DNA from: Acidovorax sp. NB1
GTDB lineage: Bacteria > Pseudomonadota > Gammaproteobacteria > Burkholderiales > Burkholderiaceae_C
Assembly (NCBI RefSeq): GCF_005405905.1
Contig: NZ_BJHU01000057.1
Location: 267,543 to 331,542 of the forward strand
DNA: 64,000 bases
Reading direction: 5' to 3'
Positions 9,801 through 18,023 of this stretch are shown one piece after another. Below the pieces are notes generated by a model. That model worked only from the letters and a program-made list of their open reading frames with translations, was not told the origin of the DNA and ran no database searches. Position 1 is the first letter of the stretch. Each line of letters opens with the position of its first letter. Both the position numbers and the translations under genes were made by a program.

Positions 9801-11170
9801 TGCTGTGAGGGCGAGAGCTTCTCGACCAGTGCCAACGCCTCGGCAGCCTTGTTGTTCTGGGCCAGCACGCCCACCAGGCCACGCACGGCGTCCGGGTTGT
9901 CCGCCTGGCGCGCCAGCACCCGGCGGTAGCCCGCCTCGGCCGCGTCATACTGCCCGGCCTCTACGAGCAGGTCGGCCAGGTCGGTCTCGGCCGTCACTTC
10001 GGCGGGATTGAGGCGCACGGCCTGCTCCAGCGTGCGGCGCGCGGCGGCGGTGTCGCCCCGCTCACGCTCGCTGGTGGCCTGTTCGACCAGGCTCCAGTAG
10101 GTGGCGCTCTCCAGCGCCTGCTTCCAGCGGGCGGCCGAGCCCGCGCGCGAGGCACGCTCCAGCAGGCCCCGGGCGTCGGCAAAACGCTCCTGGCGCAGCC
10201 GCAGGACCCCCAGGCCACCGAGGGCATCCCCATCGCTGGGACGCGTTTCGAGCACCTGCAGGAACGCAGCTTCTGCCGCGTCCAGCTCCCCATCCTCCAG
10301 CGCCTGGAACCCGGCGGTGGTGCGCAAGCGCAGCGGGTCTGTCGCCACCGGGCGGGCGGCGGCCTGGCTCTGTTTTTGCAGGTTCTGGGCCTGGGTCAGA
10401 CGTGTCTGCACGGCGGTGTCGCCGGGGTTGGCACGCAGGAATTCCTGGTACAGCGGGATATCGGCCGAGCGGTTGCCGGTCCAGGCCAGTGCTTTGCGCC
10501 AGCTTTCCGTCGCGGCCTTGCCCACATCGGGGCGGCCCGCCAGGCGCGCCAGCTGCGCGATGCCATCGCGGCGCGTGGATTCGCGGTAGGTCAGGTGCTG
10601 GGCCAGGGCCAGTGCGATCTGCGGGTCTTCGGGCGACTCCTGCGCCAGGCGGCTGAGGCCCCGGCGGGCTTCATCCCAGCCACCCGCCGTGGCGCCCAGG
10701 GTCTGGTAGTACTCCAGGGCCAGCGGCCCGGTGGGTGGGCGTTCACCCAGCGCAGCCTGGTAGGTGCTCAGCGCCTGGCTGGCCTGGCCGCTGCGGGCCT
10801 GCTGGCGTGCGGTTTCGATCTGGGGCGCGCTGCGCCCCGTGCGGATGGATTCCTGCAAGCGGCTCACCAACGGGCTGCGCGGATGGGCCGCCTGCAGCTG
10901 CGTGAGGTAGCGCTGCGCGCCTTCGGGGCGCTGGGCGTTGAGTTCGGCCAACGCCATGCCATACAGGGCCTGGGCGTTCTGGGGGTTCAGGCGCAGCAGC
11001 TTCTGCCAGGCCTCTCCCGCGCGTTCAGTGTCACCGCGCTCCTGCCAGTACTGTCCCTGGTCCATCAGAGTCTGTTCAGCCCCAGTTTGCGCCCAGGCAG
11101 CAGCCGGTGCCATCAGCGAGGCCAGCAGCCCCATGGCGAGTGTGTGGTGGTGACGACGTTTGGAGGACAT
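6848..11170 (-). CDS. bcsC: cellulose synthase outer membrane subunit BcsC
   Basis: BcsC carries nascent cellulose across the periplasm and outer membrane. The 1440-residue product starts with a signal peptide (MGLLASLMAPAAAWAQ). It continues with many TPR repeats to about residue 880, for example NPQNAQALYGMALAELN and DPASPWVRLDLARLYLRLG. A Pro/Ala-rich linker covers about 880-1080. A C-terminal BCSC_C beta-barrel of about 350 residues ends with YVRYAFQPYNGL. The long Pro/Ala linker is more extended than in enterobacterial BcsC. A strong GGAGAAGGAAGG ribosome binding site precedes the ATG. It is last in the bcs operon and is followed by a terminator. Confidence 0.95.
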   Translation of the reverse strand: MSSKRRHHHTLAMGLLASLMAPAAAWAQTGAEQTLMDQGQYWQERGDTERAGEAWQKLLRLNPQNAQALYGMALAELNAQRPEGAQRYLTQLQAAHPRSPLVSRLQESIRTGRSAPQIETARQQARSGQASQALSTYQAALGERPPTGPLALEYYQTLGATAGGWDEARRGLSRLAQESPEDPQIALALAQHLTYRESTRRDGIAQLARLAGRPDVGKAATESWRKALAWTGNRSADIPLYQEFLRANPGDTAVQTRLTQAQNLQKQSQAAARPVATDPLRLRTTAGFQALEDGELDAAEAAFLQVLETRPSDGDALGGLGVLRLRQERFADARGLLERASRAGSAARWKQALESATYWSLVEQATSERERGDTAAARRTLEQAVRLNPAEVTAETDLADLLVEAGQYDAAEAGYRRVLARQADNPDAVRGLVGVLAQNNKAAEALALVEKLSPSQQEKVGALGRLRAAQALGQARAATERGDLAAARAALEDALLNDPASPWVRLDLARLYLRLGAVAEARGVMDGLLLSNPNMPEALYASALLASEASDWPGALALLDRIPEKHRTRDIAALQKRVWVHVQAAAASALAAEGRQSEALATLAQAESFATQDTELLGALALAYADAGEPQRALGMVRQVLARTPRPDVGLRLQYAATLLKTQQDVELSGILRQLQNAPMSERERRSFADVRRAYIVRQADGLREAGDLVAAYDTIAPLLAEQPDEPQAMTALARMYAANNDYAPAQALYARLLERSPTDVPLLLQTAAMATGAKDYAYAESLLSVALARAPRDPEVLTAAGRLYRAQGKNTKATEFFTAAVAAENAQRDAVLAASGVAAGPARAGNPFAQRASGQQRPNNGLSVPLAASPGGAVARSPVGYTPMQYAPQPAARSNAPAGLFIPDPAGANRFAQALPLPLQAPPMTPASYYPEVASPALATAPAPTANGQRSAGTASRAATAPAARVAPAASAAGLAAPVAPVAAAVPMGYIAPAQQAPVGYGGMPLPSALPAQRAAAVAPQPSAWATAGTLGTVPDPTRPRTVRDELREVQQSQISTFSVGIAARARQGEAGMSQLSEIEAPVQLKMSVGDGHLILGVTPTGASAGSPGTPYGTLSRFGGGPVTALDMPLRAPGSQSDSGIGVSVGYESGGLKADIGSTPLGFGQADVTGGVRYRMPINDQLTMAVDLSRRPVNDSLLSFAGAQDARTGDRWGGVSATGGRVDMTWDDGELGLYGYGSLHGLTGTRVRSNARAELGGGMYWHVHRTSNADLTAGMSFTGLSYQRNLRYFTAGHGGYFSPQQFVSFGLPVEWAQRNGRLSYQLKGSVGVQYFKEDAAPYFPNSPSRQAAAVLAASDALAFGETGATAMYPGQSRTGLGYNLGAAMEYQMHPQVFLGGHLALNNARNYREFAGGLYVRYAFQPYNGLQVFPVNPLRSPYGN

Positions 11171-11257
11171 GCCTTCCTTCTCCTGCGAGTCTCCCGGCCA
11201 CCGGGGCCGGGAGGGTGTTGCGTGATTCCGACTCAGCGGGGCGTGCCGGGCACGGCC

Positions 11258-13576
11258 TCAGCCCTTTTGCTTCAACCGGGCGCGTGCGCGGGCCCGCAGC
11301 GACAGGTACATGATGATGGCCACCAGCACCGCGGCCGACACCCCCAGCACAATCAGCAGCAGCGGATTGCGCGAGAGGTACCACTGCGCATACAGCAGCG
11401 GTCCCAGCTTGCCCACATGGTAGTTTTTCTCGGCCACCAGGCTGTCCACCTGTTTGCCCCGGATCACCGTGGTGCTGCCCTGCACCTTGGTGACCGCATC
11501 GGCATCGAGCAGCGCATCCATCACCTGGCCCAGGCCCGCAGGCTGGTTGCTGGCCACCAGCACCACGCTGCGGCCGTTGCGCAGGGGCGATTCAAACCCC
11601 GCAATGAACGCGTCCGTGCTGCTGCTGGAGAACGCCACTTGGCTGCGGTGTGCGCGGGTGCCCGATTCATCCTCGAAGCCCCACCAGCGCAGCACCCGCT
11701 GGGCCAGGTCAGCCAGCTGGAAACTCTTGGCCTCGCCCTGCAGCGCCGCCGGGATGGCGCTGGCCCACTGCTTGAGCAGGGGCTGGTTGCCACCACCCGA
11801 GGAAATGACCAGCAGATCCTTGTCGCTCAGGCGCTCGACCTGCTGGGCCTGCGCCACGGTCACGCCCAGGGCCGGGAACCCTGTGACGCGACCCATGAGG
11901 CCCATGAGCCCCAGGTAGGTGCCCAGCTCCTGCACACCCGGCCTGTCGGGCATGACCACGGCCGACTCCGACAGGTCGGCCATGCGGGTGAACGGAAAAC
12001 CGGCATTGCCGAACGCGGCCAGGTCCGGCATGGCGATGAAGTGCGGGAAGCCGGAGATGTCGATGGTGGAATCGGCCTCCACCGAGCCCCGCACGTTGTC
12101 CAGCGGAACGTCCTTGCAGGCGCCCTGTTTGACCACGTCGTAGTAGTAATGCATCTGCAGCTGCGACTGGGCGGGCAGCTTGAACAGCGGGATGTGGAGC
12201 TTCTCGCGCTCAGGCACCGTTTCGCCTGCAGGCATCACCTTGGTGAACCAGCGGTCCAGCGTACCTTGTTCTTCATGGTTCACGGCCCGCAGGGGCAGCG
12301 AGCGCAGGAACTGCTGGTTCACGTTGATGTTGAGCGTGGACTTGTCGGCGTTGGGGCGCGGGGTGTAGCGGTAGCGCAGGTCCACCGGGATGCCCTTCTC
12401 GCGCCAGCCGAACAGGTCGGGCGGCAGGAAGAAGTTCACGCGGATCAGGTCGGGCGAATAGCCGGACACATTGAGCGCCTGGGCCTCGGCCAGTTCGCCA
12501 AACTTCACGGGCCGGTCGCTGGCCAGCCAATGGGGGGCGTCGTAGGGCTTGCGGGGCTTGAGTTCGGTGACCTCAGTGATGCGCGCAAGCGGGCCGGACA
12601 GGGCCGAGGAGCCAATCGCCAGCGCCTTGGCCGCCACGGCCAGCTCGGCATCGTCGCGCCCCATGACCAGCAGCAGCTTGCCATTGCGGTCGCCCGGATG
12701 GCTCACCACCGCCACCGTGGGGCCCGAGATTTCGGGCAGCGCCAGGCCTGCGGGCGCCTGGGCCCGGCCGGCCACCATCACCACGGCGTTGCCGCGCGGG
12801 GGCAGCTCGCCGGTGAGGGACGGGAACTTCGCGCCACGGAAACCCGCCAGCGCACCAAACCAGGACGACATCGTGCCCGCCGCCTGCAGGGTGCCCGCAT
12901 TAGGCGCTGCATTGAACACGATGGGGAGTTCGAGCGGGCGCACGTCCCGGCGATCGAAGAAGGGCTGGGGCAGCAACGCCAGGTCGTTCGTCTGGGCCAC
13001 GGGGGCCACGGTCAGCTCCAGCACGCTGTCGTTGCCGATGTTGGCCCACAGGCTGGAGTGCAGCGGGTCTTCGCACTCCATGGTGTAGTGGCCGATGAGC
13101 TGCAGGTTCAGCCGATTGAACTCGGTGATGAGGCGTGGAGGAATGCTGATCTCGCGCTGCAGGTTCTCACCGGCTTGCTGCGTGGTCACGGGAATCGTCG
13201 CCGCCACCTGCTCGTTCACCAGCACCTTGATGTGCGACAGGTTGGTGAGCAGCGCGGGTGAATACGAGTAGTTGAGCTTGAGCTTGGCGCCAACGACCAC
13301 CTCATCGTTGCGCACGCTGAAGGCCACGCCACTGGTGCCATCCACCCCACGCAGCTGCAGCGGAAACAGTGCGCCCAGCTCCTTGAGGCTGGCCCGGTGC
13401 ACACGCACGCCCGACTCGGCAGGTGGCACGGCTGCAGGGGCCGGGGCAGCCACGGGGGCAGGCGCGGCCGCCAGCTGCGAAACGGGCACAGCAGCGCCTG
13501 TCAGCACCAGGGCCAGCATGGCAGGCAGCATGCGCAGGCGTGGCAGCCGCGCTGTCGGATGTCGTGTGGAAATCAT
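11258..13576 (-). CDS. bcsB: cellulose synthase periplasmic subunit BcsB
   Basis: BcsB is the periplasmic partner of BcsA and guides the glucan chain; its C-terminal helix anchors and activates BcsA. The product of about 772 residues has a signal peptide, repeated carbohydrate-binding/flavodoxin-like modules (LNLQLIGHYTMECEDP, LPQPFFDRRD), and the expected C-terminal membrane helix (PLLLIVLGVSAAVLVAIIMYL) ending in a basic tail. I use ATG 13576 because it gives a normal signal peptide. A GTG at 13627 would add 17 residues and leave a 13-base gap after bcsA. Neither start has a clear Shine-Dalgarno, so translation may depend on coupling to bcsA. Confidence 0.93.
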   Translation of the reverse strand: MISTRHPTARLPRLRMLPAMLALVLTGAAVPVSQLAAAPAPVAAPAPAAVPPAESGVRVHRASLKELGALFPLQLRGVDGTSGVAFSVRNDEVVVGAKLKLNYSYSPALLTNLSHIKVLVNEQVAATIPVTTQQAGENLQREISIPPRLITEFNRLNLQLIGHYTMECEDPLHSSLWANIGNDSVLELTVAPVAQTNDLALLPQPFFDRRDVRPLELPIVFNAAPNAGTLQAAGTMSSWFGALAGFRGAKFPSLTGELPPRGNAVVMVAGRAQAPAGLALPEISGPTVAVVSHPGDRNGKLLLVMGRDDAELAVAAKALAIGSSALSGPLARITEVTELKPRKPYDAPHWLASDRPVKFGELAEAQALNVSGYSPDLIRVNFFLPPDLFGWREKGIPVDLRYRYTPRPNADKSTLNINVNQQFLRSLPLRAVNHEEQGTLDRWFTKVMPAGETVPEREKLHIPLFKLPAQSQLQMHYYYDVVKQGACKDVPLDNVRGSVEADSTIDISGFPHFIAMPDLAAFGNAGFPFTRMADLSESAVVMPDRPGVQELGTYLGLMGLMGRVTGFPALGVTVAQAQQVERLSDKDLLVISSGGGNQPLLKQWASAIPAALQGEAKSFQLADLAQRVLRWWGFEDESGTRAHRSQVAFSSSSTDAFIAGFESPLRNGRSVVLVASNQPAGLGQVMDALLDADAVTKVQGSTTVIRGKQVDSLVAEKNYHVGKLGPLLYAQWYLSRNPLLLIVLGVSAAVLVAIIMYLSLRARARARLKQKG

Positions 13577-13640
13577 GGTGAGGAAGGCGTCTTTGGAAAC
13601 AGGAAAGGCTGAGAGGGTGTTGTGCACGCGCTAGCGGGGG

Positions 13641-15827
13641 CTAGCGGGGCTTGAGGGACTTGAAGGCCGTGGTGGTCAGCTGCCCCATGCCACGCAGCCC
13701 GATCACGATCACGCTCTTGAGCGAGCGCAGCGGCTTGTCGCGCTGGCCCGTGCCCCAGGTGGCGATCCAGGCATCAGCGCGCGCAAAGGTCAGCGAGGCG
13801 AGTTCGGCCTGCTGGTGCAGGCTGAGGTTGTCGAACTTCACACCCAGGCGCCCCTTGCCGCTGAACGTGACGATGGCCGGGAAGACACCCTCTTCGTCCG
13901 AGCGGAACAGCGACACCGAGAGGCTGCTGCCCATGGGGATGTCCACATCGGGCGGCACGGCCAGCCCCAGGCCATGTTGCGAGAAATCTTCGGTCTTGCA
14001 CACCAGGGTGCGGCCGTTCTCGAACCGGATCACTGCCGGCAGGCTGGCCGCCACGCGCGGCGTGCCCCGGATCTGGCGCGTCTCGCTGGCCACGGCCACA
14101 CTGGCCCCCAGCAAGATGATGTTGTAGACCGTCCAGACCATGTTGATGACCAGGGTCGTGGTCTCGTCACCGGCCGACGAGAACAGCTTCCAGACTCCAA
14201 CGGCCATGCCCACGAGGTTGATCAACAGCAGCACCACATAGGGGCGGGCGATGGTCCAGTCAAAGTAGGCCTTCTCGATCACCCCGCCCTTGGCCGTGAC
14301 GTTGAACTTGCCGAGCTTGGGGTTGATGGCGGCCACCAGCACGGGCCGCATGATGTACCAGGCCAGCACCGATTCGTACACCTCGTTCCAGAACGAATGG
14401 CGGAACCGCCCTTGGATGCGGGAGTTGGTCACGCTGGCATGGGCCAGGTGTGGCAGGGCATAGGCCGTGATCATCAGCGCGGAGGCCTGGAACACATGGG
14501 CCCCAAAAAACAGGTAGGCCAGCGGTGCGGTCAGAAACACCAGGCGCGGTAGCCCGTAGAAGAAGTGCAGCATCGCGTTGAGGTAACACAGCCGCTGGCC
14601 AAAGTGCAGGCCCTTGCCGAACAACGGGTTGTCGGTGCGCGCGATCTGCGCCATGCCCCGCGCCCAGCGGATGCGCTGGCCCACATGGCCCGACAGGCTC
14701 TCGGTGGCCAGGCCCGCAGCCTGCGGCACTTCGAGGTAGGCGGTGTTGTAGCCCAGGCGGCTGAGCTTCAGCGCAGTGTGTGCGTCTTCGGTCACGGTCT
14801 CCACCGCAATGCCGCCCACCTCCAGCAGTTCCTTGCGGCGGATGATGGCGCAGGAGCCGCAGAAAAATGAGGCGTTCCACAGGTCGTTGCCGTCCTGCAC
14901 GATGCCGTAGAACAGCTCGCCCTCGTTGGGCATGCGGTGGAAGGTGTCCAGGTTGCGCTCGAAGGGGTCGGGCGAGAAGAAGACGTGCGGCGTCTGCAGC
15001 ATCACCAGGTTGGTGTCCTTGAAGAACCAGCCCATGCACACCTGCAGAAAGGAACGCGTGGGAATGTGGTCACAGTCAAAGATCGCGATGTATTCGGAGT
15101 GCGTGACCTGGAGGGCCGCGTTGATGTTGCCCGCCTTGGCGTGGTGGTTGTTGTCGCGGATGAGGTAGCCCACGCCCAGCTCTTCGCAGAACTCGCGGAA
15201 CTCGGTGCGGCGACCGTCGTCGAGCACGTACACATGCAGGCGGTCGGCGGGCCAGTCCAGGCTCATGGCCGAGAACACTGTCTGGCGCACCACTTCGAGC
15301 GGCTCGTTGTAGCTGGGGATGAAAATGTCCACGCTGGGCCAGGTGCTCACGTCGGCCGGCATGGGCACCGGGCGGCGCTGCAGTGGCCAGGCGGTCTGGA
15401 AGTACCCGATGAGCAGCACCGCAAAGGCATACAGCTCGGCCAGCACCAGCCCATAGCCAAAGGCTGCATCCATCCAGTGGGTGAAGCCGATGGTGTCGGT
15501 AAAGCGCCAGTAGATATAGCGAGACGAGGCAGAGATCGACAGCACGATCATGGCCAGCGTGGACAGGCGCCCCGGGGTCTTGCTCAGCAGCAGCGCCGCC
15601 CCGAACGAACCCAGCGAAAACAGGATCTGCCCTTGCAGGTCCAGCGGCACGCTGATGACCAACCCCATCAACAGGGCACTGAACACCACCGCCACCACGC
15701 GGGCCGTGGGGTGTTGCCAGATCTCCCAGCCCGTGATGGCATGCACCACAGTGCGCCAACGCGCCTGCGGACTGTGGGAATTGGCGTCGGCGACTTCGTC
15801 GGCCTGGGGGCGCTGGTCCACGCTCAT
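13641..15827 (-). CDS. bcsA: cellulose synthase catalytic subunit BcsA (UDP-forming)
   Basis: Membrane-embedded family 2 glycosyltransferase that polymerises glucose from UDP-glucose and extrudes the chain. The 728-residue product has N-terminal membrane helices. Catalytic motifs are DDG (about 203-205), DCD (251-253), TED (346-348) and QRIRW (384-388). More membrane helices follow, and then a C-terminal PilZ domain with an R-x3-R-type RGTPR segment and DFSQHG. PilZ binds c-di-GMP, which relieves autoinhibition in this family. The start ATG overlaps the bcsQ stop as ATGA, indicating translational coupling. All catalytic residues are present. Confidence 0.97.
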   Translation of the reverse strand: MSVDQRPQADEVADANSHSPQARWRTVVHAITGWEIWQHPTARVVAVVFSALLMGLVISVPLDLQGQILFSLGSFGAALLLSKTPGRLSTLAMIVLSISASSRYIYWRFTDTIGFTHWMDAAFGYGLVLAELYAFAVLLIGYFQTAWPLQRRPVPMPADVSTWPSVDIFIPSYNEPLEVVRQTVFSAMSLDWPADRLHVYVLDDGRRTEFREFCEELGVGYLIRDNNHHAKAGNINAALQVTHSEYIAIFDCDHIPTRSFLQVCMGWFFKDTNLVMLQTPHVFFSPDPFERNLDTFHRMPNEGELFYGIVQDGNDLWNASFFCGSCAIIRRKELLEVGGIAVETVTEDAHTALKLSRLGYNTAYLEVPQAAGLATESLSGHVGQRIRWARGMAQIARTDNPLFGKGLHFGQRLCYLNAMLHFFYGLPRLVFLTAPLAYLFFGAHVFQASALMITAYALPHLAHASVTNSRIQGRFRHSFWNEVYESVLAWYIMRPVLVAAINPKLGKFNVTAKGGVIEKAYFDWTIARPYVVLLLINLVGMAVGVWKLFSSAGDETTTLVINMVWTVYNIILLGASVAVASETRQIRGTPRVAASLPAVIRFENGRTLVCKTEDFSQHGLGLAVPPDVDIPMGSSLSVSLFRSDEEGVFPAIVTFSGKGRLGVKFDNLSLHQQAELASLTFARADAWIATWGTGQRDKPLRSLKSVIVIGLRGMGQLTTTAFKSLKPR

Positions 15828-16606
15828 CGCGCGCCCCCTGGCAGTGGCAAGCCCAGGCGCTGCGCCAGCACCAGCGCACATTTGCGCAGATCATCGGCCG
15901 CCTGGCCATGGGTGTCGTACTCCAGCACGCTCTGGTCATAGGCCAGGGCCTCGCGCACCGCCTGGTCTTCGTGGATCACACCGATCAGCCGGTCGCCCAG
16001 GCTGTCCTGCATCACCCGGGTGATGTCCTTGGACAACTGGCGCGCGCCATCGGCCTGGTTCAGGACATGCAGGGTTTCGGCAAAGTCGGGGCGCGGTGTG
16101 CAGTAGGTGTGCACCAGACGCTGCATCAGGGCCAGTGCGGCATACGAGGCCGCGTCGGGCAGGTTGACCACCACCACCACCTGGGCCGCTGTGAGTGCCT
16201 GCTGCATATAGGCCGAAGGGCCGGGAGGCGTGTCGATGAGCACCAGTGCATCGGGTGGCAGCTCCAGGCTTTGCAACTGCTGCGCCAGCCAATCCGGGTG
16301 GGCCTCCAGGTGCCGCTCAAAGGCCACGCGATCGGCCTCGTTCACCACACCGTAGGGCAGCACATGCACCCCCGAGGGGCTTTGTTGGCAAACCGAACCC
16401 CAGCTGTCACCCGACAGGCTGGCGCGGGAAACTCCCGCGAGTGCGCCCGGGTCAGCGCCGAAATGCAGACCCAGCGCATTTTGCGGGTCCAGGTCCACCA
16501 CCAGGACCGTGGGCACCCCCAGGCGGTGCAGGGCCGTGGCCAGGTTCGCGGTCAAAGTGGTTTTGCCCACGCCGCCCTTGGCCGAAACAACGGAAATCAC
16601 CTTCAT
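15824..16606 (-). CDS. bcsQ: cellulose biosynthesis ParA-like ATPase BcsQ
   Basis: MinD/ParA-family ATPase of the bcs operon (YhjQ), needed in enterobacteria for assembly or polar placement of the cellulose machine. The 260-residue product begins MKVISVVSAKGGVGKTT, the deviant Walker A motif. It also has VLVVDLDPQNALGLHFG (Walker A') and LVLIDTPPG (Walker B region). Both ends overlap neighbours by four bases as ATGA: the start with the bcsP stop and the stop with the bcsA start. That tight packing indicates coupled translation of P, Q and A. Confidence 0.93.
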   Translation of the reverse strand: MKVISVVSAKGGVGKTTLTANLATALHRLGVPTVLVVDLDPQNALGLHFGADPGALAGVSRASLSGDSWGSVCQQSPSGVHVLPYGVVNEADRVAFERHLEAHPDWLAQQLQSLELPPDALVLIDTPPGPSAYMQQALTAAQVVVVVNLPDAASYAALALMQRLVHTYCTPRPDFAETLHVLNQADGARQLSKDITRVMQDSLGDRLIGVIHEDQAVREALAYDQSVLEYDTHGQAADDLRKCALVLAQRLGLPLPGGAR

Positions 16607-17163
16607 GGCTGGCCCTTGCGGGGCTGCCAGGCGGCAGCGGGCAGGGGTTGTGGCTCTCCGGCCAGGCGTGCAAACACCGACGGAAGGTCTGCGGGCAGAG
16701 GGTCTTGTGGCGCAGCGGGCTCGTCACGCAGCGCTGGCGCTGCAGATCCGCGCAGACCGGCCAAACCGGCCAGGGGGGAACGGGATGCGAGCGCGGGGGA
16801 AGGCGCGCGGGGCACTGCCGCCTGGGCTGGCGCCATCGCCGGGGCAGGGGTAGGCGCGGGTTCTGGCAGCGTGGTGGGCATTGGCAGCGGCGCCGGGCGT
16901 TCGCTGACGGGCTGCATCCAACCCGCAGGAGCGGGCGCGCTGGCGGCAGGCGCGGGCGGGTTGTGCGGCACGGGGGCCGTCAACCCGCCGGGGCGCCGGT
17001 CCACCGCGGGCACATCTGCCGCTACGGCGCCCCGAACGGCAGACACCAGCGGCCAGCGTTCGCTGGAGCGCTGGTGCTCCTGTTTGCGGGCCAGCTCCTG
17101 GTAAGGGTCGGCCTTGCCGCCAAACTGCTGGAAGAGGTTCACGATGTCGTCAGATTGCTTCAC
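16603..17163 (-). CDS. bcsP: cellulose biosynthesis protein BcsP (BcsR-like N-terminus)
   Basis: A 186-residue protein whose first 45 residues match the BcsR/BcsP pattern: DDIVNLFQQFGG, then a spacer with SSERWPLVSAV. In enterobacteria the short BcsR pairs with BcsQ to stabilise the synthase. The rest is a Pro/Ala-rich low-complexity tail typical of the longer betaproteobacterial BcsP form, with a conserved-looking end around LPSVFARLAGEP. It overlaps bcsQ by ATGA and follows bcsD by 45 bases. The identification rests on the N-terminal motif plus operon position. Confidence 0.82.
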   Translation of the reverse strand: MKQSDDIVNLFQQFGGKADPYQELARKQEHQRSSERWPLVSAVRGAVAADVPAVDRRPGGLTAPVPHNPPAPAASAPAPAGWMQPVSERPAPLPMPTTLPEPAPTPAPAMAPAQAAVPRAPSPALASRSPLAGLAGLRGSAAPALRDEPAAPQDPLPADLPSVFARLAGEPQPLPAAAWQPRKGQP

Positions 17164-17208
17164 GGGTCACCGCCAATCGCATAACGTGGGAAACCGAGCC
17201 CGCAGGGC

Positions 17209-17685
17209 TCAGCGTGCCAGCTGGAAGTGGACGCAGCCCCAGGCATCCGCAGGAGCGGACTGGGCCACGCGGAGCTGGGCGGCGCCAGCCTGTTCGAACC
17301 AGCTCTGGTAGACCCCTTCCAGGAAGCCCCCGGACCATGCGGCATGGCCCGACCCGAAGGCCGCCGACAAGGGAGAAAGGTCGTGGTGAATGTCCAGCTG
17401 CGCCGCTGCCTGCTGCAGGCGGACGCCCCCCCAGCCGATGCGGTCCCACACAGCCGCCATGCTGCTCTGCAGGTCATCCAGGGTGGCACATGCGGGCAGG
17501 GGGTGCTCGGCGGCAAACCGTGCTCCCACCCGAAACATCAGCGCGCGCAGATCCTCAGGGGGCAGCGCGGCTGCAAACTCTGCCGCCAGGGCATGCAGGA
17601 ACCCTCTCCATTGCACTGAACATTGCTGATCGATGAGACGTTGGGTGATGTCGGGGTTGGCAGGCAGGGAAGCAGTTGAAAACAT
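17209..17685 (-). CDS. bcsD: cellulose synthase subunit BcsD
   Basis: BcsD forms octameric rings in the periplasm or cytoplasm that help pack glucan chains into ordered fibrils; it defines type I bcs operons. The chosen ATG at 17685 gives 158 residues, close to the acetobacterial protein (about 156). Recognisable features are the helical N-terminal half (QWRGFLHALAAEFAA, LMFRVGARFA) and the C-terminal GFLEGVYQSWFEQAG with a final CVHFQLAR. The open frame extends upstream, with another ATG at 17706, but without family-like sequence. It is the first gene of the operon here, whereas in Komagataeibacter bcsD is last. Confidence 0.85.
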   Translation of the reverse strand: MFSTASLPANPDITQRLIDQQCSVQWRGFLHALAAEFAAALPPEDLRALMFRVGARFAAEHPLPACATLDDLQSSMAAVWDRIGWGGVRLQQAAAQLDIHHDLSPLSAAFGSGHAAWSGGFLEGVYQSWFEQAGAAQLRVAQSAPADAWGCVHFQLAR

Positions 17686-18023
17686 GGCGTGCGCACGAGC
17701 AAGCATCGGGCCCGGTTCAGCGGCCCTCGCGGGGGTGGACTCAAGGGAGATACCCCATGCATCGTCTGATACATGTGGTTTCAAACAGTTTGTGCGGAAT
17801 TCTAGGAGGCTTGCCCCGAAAAATAACCCTTCGGTCGCCAAACCAAAGGTCAACTTCGTTCAACGGCGCCATCCATGCCGATGGGTGTGGGTGCAGTACC
17901 ACACAAAATAATTATCAACTATCAAATAAGAACTTCAATAGTTTTTACAACCACCTCTATATCCCTGTCACCAACCCAGGCGACCCCTCATCCGGCCAGC
18001 CACCGCGCCAGGAAGCAACGGGG
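17686..18023. other. AT-rich intergenic region upstream of the bcs operon
   Basis: About 340 bases between mnmA and bcsD, both on the minus strand. The part around 17900-17960 is strikingly AT-rich compared with the rest of the window. No ORF is credible. It should contain the bcs promoter and any operator. A possible promoter is listed separately. Confidence 0.6.
17911..17938 (-). promoter_or_regulatory. candidate sigma-70 promoter for the bcs operon
   Basis: Read on the minus strand, TTGAAG is followed after 16 bases by GATAAT inside the AT-rich block. This fits a -35/-10 pair about 225 bases upstream of bcsD. It was found by eye and alternatives in the same AT-rich block are possible. Confidence 0.35.

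Noticed and set aside
10376..13261. Very long open frame on the plus strand (961 codons) opposite bcsB/bcsC, and similar ones at 7889-9808, 1297-3180 and 41880-43979
   Set aside because: They lie antisense to genes with clear family motifs, have His/Arg/Gly/Gln-rich compositions typical of GC-rich shadow frames, and contain no recognisable domain.
13577..13627. GTG start for BcsB at 13627
   Set aside because: It adds a 17-residue lead with no signal-peptide character and no ribosome binding site. The ATG at 13576 gives a normal Arg-rich n-region and hydrophobic core, though coupling to bcsA keeps the GTG possible.
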